Shown here piece by piece: positions 19,394 through 28,311 of a stretch of 43,562 nucleotides of DNA; position 1 is the stretch's first letter, and the number at the start of each line of letters is the position of its first letter. This stretch comes from Pseudomonadota bacterium (GTDB taxonomy: Bacteria; Pseudomonadota; Gammaproteobacteria; Xanthomonadales; Rhodanobacteraceae). The DNA lies in the NCBI GenBank assembly GCA_021805685.1, contig JAJZET010000025.1, positions 1 to 43,562 of the forward strand, written 5' to 3'. A program made the translations under genes and the position numbers. The notes under the pieces were generated by a model. The model was not told where the DNA came from. It ran no database searches and saw only the letters and a list, made by a program, of their open reading frames with translations.

Positions 19394-19460
19394 GCCCCAC
19401 CCTCCCTGCGATTGAAGCCGTTGTTCTAGCACTGCCCGCGCCGCCGTAACAGTGCAGGCA

Positions 19461-19943
19461 TCAGAGCGGCTCGATCGACAGCGGCTCGCGCTCCTGCGGG
19501 AACACCGCCCACAGCGCGGCCATGGTCAGCCCACTGACGGGGTGACGCGCCTGCGGCGCGATGTCGGCCAGCGGCTTCAGCACGAAGGCGTGCCGCAGCT
19601 CCTTGCGCGGGATCTGCAGGTGGCCGGGACCATCGATCACCTGCTCGTCGTACAGCACGATGTCCACGTCCAGCGTGCGGTCCGAGTAGCGCGGCACGTC
19701 GCGCCGGCGGCCGTGGCGGTCCTCCAGCGCATGCAGCCAGTCGTTGAGTGCCTCGGGGCCTAGTTCGGTATCCAGTCCCACCGCGAGGTTGACGAAATCC
19801 GCGCCCTCGAAGCCCACCGAGTGGCTGCGATAGGCTGGCGACACCTCGATCGCGCCGAAGCGCGCGCGCAGCTCGTCCAGCGCGGCGCGCAGGTAGCGGT
19901 GCGGTTCGAGGTTGGAACCAAGGCTGAGGTAAGCGCGTGCCAT
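19461..19943 (-). CDS. folK: 2-amino-4-hydroxy-6-hydroxymethyldihydropteridine diphosphokinase
   Basis: AYLSLGSNLEPHRYLRAALDEL, FVNLAVGLDTELGPEALNDWLHALEDRHGRRRDVPRYSDRTLDVDIVLYDEQVIDGPGHLQIPRKELRHAFVLKPLADIAP. Confidence 0.93.
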   Translation of the reverse strand: MARAYLSLGSNLEPHRYLRAALDELRARFGAIEVSPAYRSHSVGFEGADFVNLAVGLDTELGPEALNDWLHALEDRHGRRRDVPRYSDRTLDVDIVLYDEQVIDGPGHLQIPRKELRHAFVLKPLADIAPQARHPVSGLTMAALWAVFPQEREPLSIEPL

Positions 19944-21211
19944 CAGGATGCCGCAGGCTGCAAAGAGCGCGATTCTGCCCGGCTGCCGTCCTGCCGCGCC
20001 AGTCCGGCCTGCATGTCGTGGCCGCTGGGCTGCTGGTAGAGGCGCAGGCCGAACTCCGGCAGCAGCGCGAACAGATGGTCGAAGATGTCCGCCTGGATGG
20101 TCTCATACTCTGCCCATGCCACCGTGTCGGTAAAGCAGTACAGCTCGAGCGGGATGCCCTGCGGCCCGCTGGCCAGCTGGCGCACCATGCAGGTCAGGCC
20201 GCGATGAATGTGCGGATGCGTATCCAGGTAGGTCTGCACGTAGGCGCGGAAGGTACCGAGATTGGTGAGCCGGCGACGATTGGCCGCCACTCCTGCGGCC
20301 TCGCCCAGCGCCCGGTTCCAGTCTTCCACCTCCCGCTGCTTCGCCGGCAGGTAGCCGCCCAGGAGGCGCAGTGTCGCCAGCCGTTCCAGCGCCGCATCGT
20401 CGAGGAAACCCACGCTGCCCGCGTCGATGGTGAGCACCCGCTTGATGCGGCGGCCGCCGGTCTCCTGCATGCCGCGCCAGTTCTTGTAGGAGTCGGAGAT
20501 CAGCCGCCAGCTGGGGATGGTGGTGATCGTCTTGTCCCAGTTGCGTACCTTCACCGTATGCAGGGCAATGTCGATCACTTCGCCGTCGGCATGGAGCTGG
20601 GGCATCTCGATCCAGTCGCCTACGCGCAGCATGTCGTTGGAGGACAGCTGCACGCCCGCCACGAAGCCGAGGATGGTGTCCTTGAACACCAGCATCAGCA
20701 CGGCCGACATGGCACCCAGGCCGGACAGCAGCAGGCCGATCCGCTGCCCGGTGAGCGCGGTGACGACGACGAGCCCCGCCACCACGAACAGCACGATCTT
20801 CGCCAGCTGCACCACGCCCTTGATCGAGCGTTCGCGGCCACGCGGCGTCTCCCGGTAGATGTCCTCCAGCGCCGACAGCGCACTGCTTATCGCCATCGCC
20901 ACGAACAGCACCAGCAACGCCCTGCTGATGCTGGCGACCAGGTTCTCCACGTCGCCCGGCACGTTCGGCACCAGCGCGATGCCGTACTGCACCACCAGCG
21001 TCGGCGCCATCCGCGCAAGCCAGGCGAAGCTTTGCCTCCTGCACAGCGCGTCATCCCATTGCCACTCCGTGCGCGCGGCCACGCCCTGTACCGCACGCAG
21101 CAGGACGCTGCGCACCAGCACGCCGACCAGCCACGCCAGCAGCAGCAGGACTAGCAGGCCCAACGCGGTACGCATGCCGGGCAGATCCAGTAGTTGTTGC
21201 AGGGAAGCCAT
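19943..21211 (-). CDS. MscS-type mechanosensitive ion channel (YbdG-like)
   Basis: N-terminal TM helices, GLLLSGLGAMSAVLMLVFKDTILGFVAGVQLSSNDMLRVGDWIEMPQLHADGEVIDIALHTVKVRNWDKTITTIPSWRLISDSYKNWRGM. Confidence 0.88.
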   Translation of the reverse strand: MASLQQLLDLPGMRTALGLLVLLLLAWLVGVLVRSVLLRAVQGVAARTEWQWDDALCRRQSFAWLARMAPTLVVQYGIALVPNVPGDVENLVASISRALLVLFVAMAISSALSALEDIYRETPRGRERSIKGVVQLAKIVLFVVAGLVVVTALTGQRIGLLLSGLGAMSAVLMLVFKDTILGFVAGVQLSSNDMLRVGDWIEMPQLHADGEVIDIALHTVKVRNWDKTITTIPSWRLISDSYKNWRGMQETGGRRIKRVLTIDAGSVGFLDDAALERLATLRLLGGYLPAKQREVEDWNRALGEAAGVAANRRRLTNLGTFRAYVQTYLDTHPHIHRGLTCMVRQLASGPQGIPLELYCFTDTVAWAEYETIQADIFDHLFALLPEFGLRLYQQPSGHDMQAGLARQDGSRAESRSLQPAAS

Positions 21212-21303
21212 TCGCTTCGCTCCTCGAGTCGGACCGGCGCGCGCGGCACGCCGGCAGGCCGGATAAGCTTCGCCGCAAGCAGGGCAAAACCCCGCGGAAG
21301 ACG

Positions 21304-21660
21304 CTAGGGCCGCGTGCCGCGTTCGATGCGTACGCCCACCGCCTTCGCACCGCGCACCGCGCCAGGCTTGGACAGCTTCAGGCGCACCCAACGCACGCCG
21401 AACTCCTCGCGGATGATCGCGGCGCAGCGCTCGGCCAGGGTTTCCACCAGGCCAAAGCTGGAGGCGCCCACGTAGTCGATCAGCCGCTTGGACACGTCCT
21501 TGTAGTTCAGGGTGTGCGCGATGTCGTCGCTGGCGGCCGGCGCGGTGTTGTCGAACGCCATCTCGATATCGAAGGCCAGCGTCTGGCGCACGCGGCGCTC
21601 CCAGTCGTAGATGCCGATCACGGCGTCGATGCGCAAATCCTCGATGAAAACGATGTCCAT
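21304..21660 (-). CDS. folB: Dihydroneopterin aldolase
   Basis: [87 protein letters not shown]. Confidence 0.93.
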   Translation of the reverse strand: MDIVFIEDLRIDAVIGIYDWERRVRQTLAFDIEMAFDNTAPAASDDIAHTLNYKDVSKRLIDYVGASSFGLVETLAERCAAIIREEFGVRWVRLKLSKPGAVRGAKAVGVRIERGTRP

Positions 21661-21802
21661 GGCAGCACGTTCGTTGGAACAGGGGCCTTACAGGGTCGGT
21701 GACCGCAGGCGCAGATGCAAGCCGGTGCATTTCACGCCGAGCGCGCGCAAGCGGGCGTGCGACGTGCTAGATGTGGAGCCCCACCCCTCGACAGGATCCG
21801 CC

Positions 21803-22213
21803 ATGAGTACCCCCGCCAACGTGACGGCCGCCATCGCCAGCACCCCCTACACCGTTCGCCTGGAGGACGACCATGGCCACCAGTGGCTGGGCGACGAGCC
21901 GACCGAGCTGCACGGCGCCAACGCCGGACCGGACCCGCATCGCCTGCTGCTCTCCAGCCTCGGTGCCTGCACCTCGATCACGCTGAAGATGTATGCCGAA
22001 CGCAAGGGGTGGCCGCTGGAAGGCGTCGAAGTGGCGCTGGATTTCAATCCCGACGGCGTGCCCGGGGCCGGCACTAACCTGATCCGGCGGCGCATCGCCC
22101 TGTACGGCCCGTTGGACGGGCAGCAACGCGAACGCCTGCTGCAGATCGCCAACGCCTGCCCGATCCACAAGGTGCTGAGCGGCGAGATCCGCATCGATTC
22201 GGCCTTGGAATAG
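21803..22213 (+). CDS. OsmC-family peroxiredoxin-like protein
   Basis: [53 protein letters not shown] ... [19 protein letters not shown]. Confidence 0.9.
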   Translation: MSTPANVTAAIASTPYTVRLEDDHGHQWLGDEPTELHGANAGPDPHRLLLSSLGACTSITLKMYAERKGWPLEGVEVALDFNPDGVPGAGTNLIRRRIALYGPLDGQQRERLLQIANACPIHKVLSGEIRIDSALE

Positions 22214-22247
22214 CCACGTTGCGGCAGCAGAGATGCGATCATGGCGC

Positions 22248-23639
22248 ATGACCGCCTTCGCCACGCTCCCGCTCAAGCCCGCCCTGCTCGCCAGCCTCGA
22301 AACCCTCGGCTATGCGGAGATGACGCCGGTGCAAGCGCAAAGCCTGCCGCCAATGCTGGCAGGCCGCGACGTGATCGCGCAGGCGCAGACCGGCAGTGGC
22401 AAGACCGCCGCGTTCGGCCTCGCGCTGCTGCAGGCCCTGCAGCCGGAAACCATCCGCCTGCAGGCGCTGGTGCTGTGCCCCACGCGCGAACTCGCCGACC
22501 AGGTGAGCAAGTCCCTGCGCAAGCTCGCCGCCAACATCCCCAACGTGAAGCTGCTGACGCTGTGCGGCGGCATGCCGCTGGGCCCGCAACTCGCGTCCCT
22601 GACGCACGATCCGCACATCGTGGTCGGCACGCCAGGCCGCGTGCAGGAGCACCTCAAGCGCGGCAGCCTGCACGGCGGCGGCATCCAGATGCTGGTGCTG
22701 GACGAGGCCGACCGCATGCTGGACATGGGTTTCAGCGAGGCGATCGACGACATCGTCGGGCGCATCGCGAAGCACCACCAGACGCTGCTGTTTTCAGCCA
22801 CCTACGCCGACGGGATCCGCGAGGCGAGCAAACGCCTGCAGCGCGAGCCGGTGGCGGTGACGGTGGAGGCGCCCCGCGAGGAAACCACGATCGAGCAGCG
22901 TTTTCACGAGGTGGACCCGGCGCAAAAGCTGGACGCCCTCGCGCAGTTGCTCGGCAAGGGCACGCTCAGCGCGGAGCAGGCGCAACACGCGCTGGTGTTC
23001 TGCAATATGCGCAAGGACGTGGACGCGGTGGCGCAGGAACTCGACCGCCGCGGCTTCTCCGCGCTCGCCCTGCACGGCGACATGGAGCAGCGCGACCGCG
23101 ACGAAGTGCTGGTGCAATTCGCCAACCGCAGCTGCTGCATCCTGGTGGCCACCGACGTGGCGGCGCGTGGCCTGGATATCGCGGCACTGCCGCTGGTGGT
23201 GAGCTACGACATCGCGCACGATCCGGACACGCACACGCACCGCATCGGCCGTACCGGCCGCGCTGGCGAGAGCGGCCTCGCGATCACCCTGGTCACGCCG
23301 CGCGAACGGCCCAAGGCACAGAACATCGAGGCGCAGCTCGGCCAACCGCTGCCGTGGCACCCACTGCGCGTATCGCCGCCACGCGGCAAGCAACTCAACC
23401 TCGCGCCGATGAAGACCCTGGTGATCGACGCTGGCCGCCAGGACAAGCTGCGCCCCGGCGACATCCTCGGCGCGCTCACCGGCGACGCCGGGCTGGCCGC
23501 ACAGGACATCGGCAAGATCGACGTATTCGCCACCCGTGCCTACGTGGCGATCAGCCGCGCCTTGGCGAACAAGGCGCTGGACCGGTTGCGCGCGGGGCGC
23601 ATCAAGGGGCGGAATTTTCGCGTGCGGGCGCTCGGTTGA
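22248..23639 (+). CDS. dbpA: DEAD-box ATP-dependent RNA helicase DbpA
   Basis: AQTGSGKTAAFGLALLQAL, PTRELADQV, VLDEADRMLDMGF, SATYA, HRIGRTGRAGESG, C-terminal KIDVFATRAYVAISRALANKALDRLRAGRIKGRNFRVR. Confidence 0.93.
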   Translation: MTAFATLPLKPALLASLETLGYAEMTPVQAQSLPPMLAGRDVIAQAQTGSGKTAAFGLALLQALQPETIRLQALVLCPTRELADQVSKSLRKLAANIPNVKLLTLCGGMPLGPQLASLTHDPHIVVGTPGRVQEHLKRGSLHGGGIQMLVLDEADRMLDMGFSEAIDDIVGRIAKHHQTLLFSATYADGIREASKRLQREPVAVTVEAPREETTIEQRFHEVDPAQKLDALAQLLGKGTLSAEQAQHALVFCNMRKDVDAVAQELDRRGFSALALHGDMEQRDRDEVLVQFANRSCCILVATDVAARGLDIAALPLVVSYDIAHDPDTHTHRIGRTGRAGESGLAITLVTPRERPKAQNIEAQLGQPLPWHPLRVSPPRGKQLNLAPMKTLVIDAGRQDKLRPGDILGALTGDAGLAAQDIGKIDVFATRAYVAISRALANKALDRLRAGRIKGRNFRVRALG

Positions 23640-23756
23640 GCTTTGTTCCATTTCCCTGTTGGGATGCGGGCTTGCTCTTTTTGCTTTCGCAAGCGACAGA
23701 GCGGTTTCGGTCGCCTGCCGGCGGCCGAGTTCGCAACGATGGTGACTTGCCCAGGC

Positions 23757-25004
23757 TCAACCGTGTGCCTGACGCTGCAGTAAACGCGCCGCACCGCGCC
23801 CCGCCAGCAATCCGCTGGCAAAACATGCAGTAAGCAGATACCCCCCGGTAGGCGCCTCCCAGTCCAGCATCTCCCCAGCGCAGAATGTACCCGGCCGCGC
23901 CTTCAGCATCAGGTGTTCGTCCAGCGCTTCCAGGCGCACGCCACCCGCGGTGCTGATTGCCTCGTCCAGTGGACGCGGCGCGCGCAGCGTCAGCGGCAGC
24001 GCCTTGATCCGTGCCGCGAGCGCGGACGGATCCGCAAGCACCGCCTTGTCGGCGCCCTCGAACACCAGCGCGCATTTCGCCGCGTCGAGATGCGCACGAC
24101 GGCGCAGCCAGTCGCCAAGACTGTGCTTGCCGCGCGGCGCGGCGAGACGTTCGGCCAGCACTGTCGGCGCGATGCCCGGCACCAGGTCGAGTTGCAGTTG
24201 CGCCTCGCCGTCCCGTGCGATCCGCTCGCGCAGATCCGCGCCGATCGCATAGACCAGGCTGCCCTCGATGCCGTAGTCGCTGATCACGCATTCGCCCTGG
24301 CGCGATCGGGCGAAATCGTGCCGATCACGCCAGTACGCCGTCACTGCCTTCAACGGTGCGCCGGCGAAGCGGCTGCGCAGGTGCTCGCTCCATGCGACCT
24401 CGAACCCGCAGTTGGCGCTCTGCAATGGCGCGACGTCGATGCCGGCGGCACGCAGCGGCGCCACCCAGGCGCCATCGGAGCCCAGCTTCGGCCAGCTCGC
24501 GCCGCCTAGCGCCAGCACGGTTGCGGCGGGGGTGACGGTGCGTTCGCCTTCCGGCGTGGCGAAGCGCAGAGCGCCATCATCGCGCCAGCCCAGCCAACGG
24601 TGGTGCACGTGGAAGACCACGCCCGCAGCGCGCAGCCGGTGCAGCCAGCGACGCAGCAGCGGCGCGGCCTTCATGTCGGCGGGGAATACCCGGCCCGAAC
24701 TGCCCACGAAGGTTTCCACGCCCAGGCCGCGCGCCCAGTCGCGCAGTGCATCGGCATCGAAGGCACGCAGCCAGTTCGCGACTTCCTCCTGCCGCTCGCC
24801 GTAACGCCCAACGAAGCGTTCGAACGACTCGCCATGGGTGAGGTTGAGTCCGCCCTTGCCGGCGAGCAGGAACTTCCTGCCCACCGAGCCCATGGCGTCA
24901 TAGAGGTCAACGGCGATGCCTGCGGCGCAGGCCGCCTCGGCCGCCATCAGGCCGGCCGGGCCACCGCCGATGATCGCCAGCTGCGGAGAAGTGTTCGTCG
25001 TCAT
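23757..25004 (-). CDS. NAD(P)/FAD-dependent oxidoreductase, YhiN/HI0933 family
   Basis: AIIGGGPAGLMAAEAACAAGIAVDLYDAMGSVGRKFLLAGKGGLNLTHGE; C-terminal AGEMLDWEAPTGGYLLTACFASGLLAGRGAA. Confidence 0.92.
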   Translation of the reverse strand: MTTNTSPQLAIIGGGPAGLMAAEAACAAGIAVDLYDAMGSVGRKFLLAGKGGLNLTHGESFERFVGRYGERQEEVANWLRAFDADALRDWARGLGVETFVGSSGRVFPADMKAAPLLRRWLHRLRAAGVVFHVHHRWLGWRDDGALRFATPEGERTVTPAATVLALGGASWPKLGSDGAWVAPLRAAGIDVAPLQSANCGFEVAWSEHLRSRFAGAPLKAVTAYWRDRHDFARSRQGECVISDYGIEGSLVYAIGADLRERIARDGEAQLQLDLVPGIAPTVLAERLAAPRGKHSLGDWLRRRAHLDAAKCALVFEGADKAVLADPSALAARIKALPLTLRAPRPLDEAISTAGGVRLEALDEHLMLKARPGTFCAGEMLDWEAPTGGYLLTACFASGLLAGRGAARLLQRQAHG

Positions 25005-25109
25005 CCGCCCATGGTCGCACGCCGCATGCATGCGGACGCCAACAGTACCCCCTGGGCGGCGCGACATCGCGTCAGCGATGGCCCACAGCATGGCCGCGGG
25101 GATCATGCG

Positions 25110-25139
25110 AAAAAAAAGCCCGGCCGTCGCCAGCCGGGC
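25110..25139 (-). terminator. Rho-independent terminator (GCCCGGC stem + T8 on the minus strand)
   Basis: Minus strand GCCCGGCTGGCGACGGCCGGGCTTTTTTTT. Confidence 0.8.
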
Positions 25140-25150
25140 CAGGTGGAGTC

Positions 25151-25183
25151 TGCGTGCGGCGCGTTCTCCTCGCGCCGCACGCA
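25151..25183 (-). other. 13-bp perfect stem-loop directly downstream of paralog A
   Basis: TGCGTGCGGCGCG-TTCTCCT-CGCGCCGCACGCA. Confidence 0.7.
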
Positions 25184-25188
25184 AGGCC

Positions 25189-26271
25189 TCAGTGCAGGAT
25201 CGCGTGCGTGATCGCGCAGGAATTGGTGTCGTTCGACCAGCTTGCCTGCTCGGTGAACGTGCCCGTGCCCATCGCCACGTTCGCCGCGCCGCCCGGCTGG
25301 CCCGCTGCGATCCAGGCGCACTCGTCGGAGTTCTCCGCACCGGTGGAGTGGTTGGTCCAGCCACCCGCCGGATAGGTGTCCGACATCATCTCGTGCCACT
25401 CGTGGCCCAGCGTCATCGTCCAGCCGTCCAGGTAACCGGCGGAGCCCGAGTTCACGAAGTTCACGCCGCAGCTCGCGCCCAGGTCCATGTTGTACGGCTG
25501 GTTGCTGTAGGCGATGTCGCCGTACGACGAGGTCGTGTAGTTGTGCCACGCGCAATAGCCCTGGGTCGGGCTCTGGTAGTTGTCCGGGTCGGAACCATGT
25601 GGCGACATGATGATGTAGTACGTGTAGCGGTTCGAGCCCTGCGCCGTGTTGCCGAAGTGCGCCGCCGCCTTGATCGCCTCGTTCGCCAAGTCGGTCGCGG
25701 TCGGTGCGCTGGGTGCGGCCGAGTTGTCGTACCAGGAGCCCGCGTATACGCCGCCGGTCTGGTACGGCACGAAGTTCGCGGTCGATGGGCAGCTGGTGGC
25801 ACCCTTCGCCACGCCTGCACCATCGCACCACTGGGTCAGGTCGGCCGACCACAGCTCGTTGCCGGTACCGATGCCCTTGAACATCTCCTCCGCCACCGCC
25901 GCGGCGCCGTAGGAGTCGTTCGAGAACACATCGTCGCCCTTGGCATTGAGGGTCTGCGTGCCCCAGCCGCTGCCGTAGTACACGATGTAGACCTTCACAT
26001 GGTTGTCCATCACGCCCACGCCACTGGTGCCGCCGCCGTAGGCAAGCGTGTTCGAGGCTCTGCGCCTGGCGTTATGCCCAGCCTCGTATCTGTGGATCAG
26101 CTCCTGTACCGGGCGGGTGGGTATCGCACCATGGCGATAGGCGTGCCCGCTGGCAGGCGCGTAAGGGTTGAATTCCGACGAGTTGCCATTGGCGGACTGG
26201 GCCAGCAACGAGCCCGAGCCGAGGCCGAGCAGGATGGATGCTGCGATGGCTTTCAACACGACTGACTTCAT
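25189..26271 (-). CDS. Secreted HEWHE-motif protein, paralog A (core domain only)
   Basis: Signal peptide MKSVVLKAIAASILLGLGSGSLLAQ; conserved core VKVYIVYYGSGWGTQ...GHEWHEMMSDTYPAGGWTN...GAENSDECAWIAAGQ; ends ...NSCAITHAILH without PKD/P domains. Confidence 0.85.
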   Translation of the reverse strand: MKSVVLKAIAASILLGLGSGSLLAQSANGNSSEFNPYAPASGHAYRHGAIPTRPVQELIHRYEAGHNARRRASNTLAYGGGTSGVGVMDNHVKVYIVYYGSGWGTQTLNAKGDDVFSNDSYGAAAVAEEMFKGIGTGNELWSADLTQWCDGAGVAKGATSCPSTANFVPYQTGGVYAGSWYDNSAAPSAPTATDLANEAIKAAAHFGNTAQGSNRYTYYIIMSPHGSDPDNYQSPTQGYCAWHNYTTSSYGDIAYSNQPYNMDLGASCGVNFVNSGSAGYLDGWTMTLGHEWHEMMSDTYPAGGWTNHSTGAENSDECAWIAAGQPGGAANVAMGTGTFTEQASWSNDTNSCAITHAILH

Positions 26272-26384
26272 GTGCACTCCCCAAGTGGTCGGTTTGGTTG
26301 CCGCGACATGCGCCCGCACGCCGCGGATTGCACGTCCCATGTCGAACACCCGGAGGCTTGAAGCAGGAATTCGCGCCACGGGCG

Positions 26385-26411
26385 AAAACGGCGCGCATCC
26401 CTGCGCGCCGT
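26385..26411 (-). terminator. Rho-independent terminator of paralog B
   Basis: Minus strand ACGGCGCGCA-GGGA-TGCGCGCCGTTTT (perfect 10-bp stem), 9 bp after the stop. Confidence 0.85.
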
Positions 26412-26419
26412 GTCTTTCC

Positions 26420-28147
26420 TCAGAACTTCAGACTCCAGCTGTTGAGCGTGCCGTAGTCGCCGCTGTACCAGGGATCGTTATCGATCACGCGCAGCTTCCA
26501 GGTGCCGTTGCCCTGCACCGACGAGGCGTTCACCGTCCAGGTGGTGTTGATGTTGCCGTCGTCGTTGTAGTCCGGCGACTGCAGCACCGCATAGGCGCCA
26601 TTCGGTGCGACCAGGTCAATCTCCAGGTCACCCGACCAGTTGTGCGTGATGTTGACATGCACCTGCAGCGCCGACGGTGCCGCACCCGGCTCGCCGGTCA
26701 CCTTGATGTTGCTGGTGATGGTGGCGTTGTCGTTGATCACCTTCTTGGTGTTGTTGCTGAAGGTGCCGCCACCGCCGCCGCCACCGCTGCTGGCGACGGT
26801 CACCGAGGCGGTCTTGCTGTTGGTCGCGCCGGTGCTGTCGGTCACGGTCTCGGTCACGTTGTACGTGCCCGCCGCCGCATAGGTGTGGCTCGGGTTCGCC
26901 GCGGTCGAGGTGCCGCCGTCGCCGAAGGTCCACGCGTACGAGCTGATCGTGCCGCCCGTGTCGGTCGACGCATCCGTGAAGCTCACCGTCAGCCCGCTCA
27001 CCGTGTCGGTGAAGTTCGCCACCGGCGTGCTACCGCCACCGCCGCTGCTGCCGCCGTTGACGATCGGGTGCGAGATCGCGCAGGAATTGGTGTCGTTCGA
27101 CCAGCTCGCCTGCTCGGTAAACGTGCCCGTGCCCATCGCCACGTTCGCCGCACCGCCCGGCTGGCCCGCCGCGATCCAGGCGCACTCGTCGGAGTTCTCC
27201 GAGCCGCTGCTGGCGTTCGTCCAGCCGCCCGCCGGATAGGTGTCCGACATCATCTCGTGCCACTCGTGGCCCAGCGTCATCGTCCAGCCGTCCAGGTTGC
27301 CGGCCGAGCCCGAGTTCACGAAGTCCACGCCGCAGCTCGAACCCATGTCCATGTTGTACGGCTGGTTGCTGTAGGCGATGTCGCCGTACGACGAGGTCGT
27401 GTAGTTGTGCCACGCGCAGTAGCCCTGGGTCGGACTCTGGTAGTTGTCAGGGTCCGTGCCGTGCGGCGACATGATGATGTAGTACGTGTAGCGGTTCGAG
27501 CCCTGCGCCGTGTTGCCGAAGTGCGCCGCCGCCTTGATTGCCTCGTTCGCCAGGTCGGTCGCGGTCGGTGCGCTGGGCGCCGCTGCCGAGTTGTCGTACC
27601 ACGCGCCCGCGTACACGCCGCCGGTCTGGTACGGCACGAAGTTCGCGTTCGACGGGCAGCTGGTGGCGCCCGACGCCACGTTCGGGCCGTCGCACCACTG
27701 GGTCAGGTCGGCCGACCACAGCTCGTTGCCGGTGCCGATGCCCTTGAACATCTCCTCCGCCACCGCCGCAGCGCCGTAGGAGTCGCCGCTGAACACGTCG
27801 TCGCCCTTGGCGTTGGTGGTCCGCGTGCCCCACTGGCTGCCGTAGTACACGATGTAGACCTTCACGTGGCCGTCCATCACGCCCACGCCGTCGATGCCGC
27901 CGCCGTAGGCGAGTGTGTTCGAGCTGGTCGCCGTGGTCGCCGTCGACGCATGCGTGTCGCGGTAGTGCTTCATCTTCTGGTGCACTTCGCGCGTCGGTAT
28001 CGCGCCATGGCGATAGCTGTGCCCGTAGGCAGGCGCATACGGATTGAGCTCCGACGACTTGCCGCCATTGTTATGCGCCAGCGCCGGGCCTGCCGCCAGT
28101 CCGAACAGGACCGAGGCAGCCAGCGTCTTCAACAGAATCTGCTTCAT
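26420..28147 (-). CDS. Secreted HEWHE-motif protein, paralog B (core + PKD + P/Homo-B-like domain)
   Basis: Signal peptide MKQILLKTLAASVLFGLAAGPALA; GHEWHEMMSD; Gly linker; PKD (PVANFTDTVSGLTVSFTDASTDTGGTISSYAWTFGDGGTSTAANPSHTYAAAGTYNVT); P-domain (ITHNWSGDLEIDLVAPNG...VIDNDPWYSGDYGTLNSWSLKF). Confidence 0.9.
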   Translation of the reverse strand: MKQILLKTLAASVLFGLAAGPALAHNNGGKSSELNPYAPAYGHSYRHGAIPTREVHQKMKHYRDTHASTATTATSSNTLAYGGGIDGVGVMDGHVKVYIVYYGSQWGTRTTNAKGDDVFSGDSYGAAAVAEEMFKGIGTGNELWSADLTQWCDGPNVASGATSCPSNANFVPYQTGGVYAGAWYDNSAAAPSAPTATDLANEAIKAAAHFGNTAQGSNRYTYYIIMSPHGTDPDNYQSPTQGYCAWHNYTTSSYGDIAYSNQPYNMDMGSSCGVDFVNSGSAGNLDGWTMTLGHEWHEMMSDTYPAGGWTNASSGSENSDECAWIAAGQPGGAANVAMGTGTFTEQASWSNDTNSCAISHPIVNGGSSGGGGSTPVANFTDTVSGLTVSFTDASTDTGGTISSYAWTFGDGGTSTAANPSHTYAAAGTYNVTETVTDSTGATNSKTASVTVASSGGGGGGGTFSNNTKKVINDNATITSNIKVTGEPGAAPSALQVHVNITHNWSGDLEIDLVAPNGAYAVLQSPDYNDDGNINTTWTVNASSVQGNGTWKLRVIDNDPWYSGDYGTLNSWSLKF

Positions 28148-28274
28148 GTCTACTCCCCGATTGGTGTAGTTGAGTGACCGAGTGCCTGGTCCCCACGCAG
28201 ACATCGGGTTGATGCATTTGCACGTCCCTTGTCGAACATCCGGAAGCGTGAAGCAGGAATTCGCTCTCCCAGAC

Positions 28275-28303
28275 GAAAAACGGCGCGCATCCCTGCGCGC
28301 CGT
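28275..28303 (-). terminator. Rho-independent terminator of paralog C
   Basis: Minus strand ACGGCGCGCA-GGGA-TGCGCGCCGTTTTT; same hairpin as after paralog B. Confidence 0.87.
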
Positions 28304-28311
28304 GTCTTTCC

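Noticed and set aside
23640-23756. Region between dbpA and the YhiN-like gene checked for RNA gene or terminator
   Set aside because: No cloverleaf, no strong hairpin with T-tract and no plausible ORF.
26760-26800. Short GCC/ACC repeat tracts resembling microsatellites or CRISPR-like repeats
   Set aside because: They encode the poly-Gly linkers between core, PKD and P domains in paralogs B and C; no spacers, so not CRISPR.
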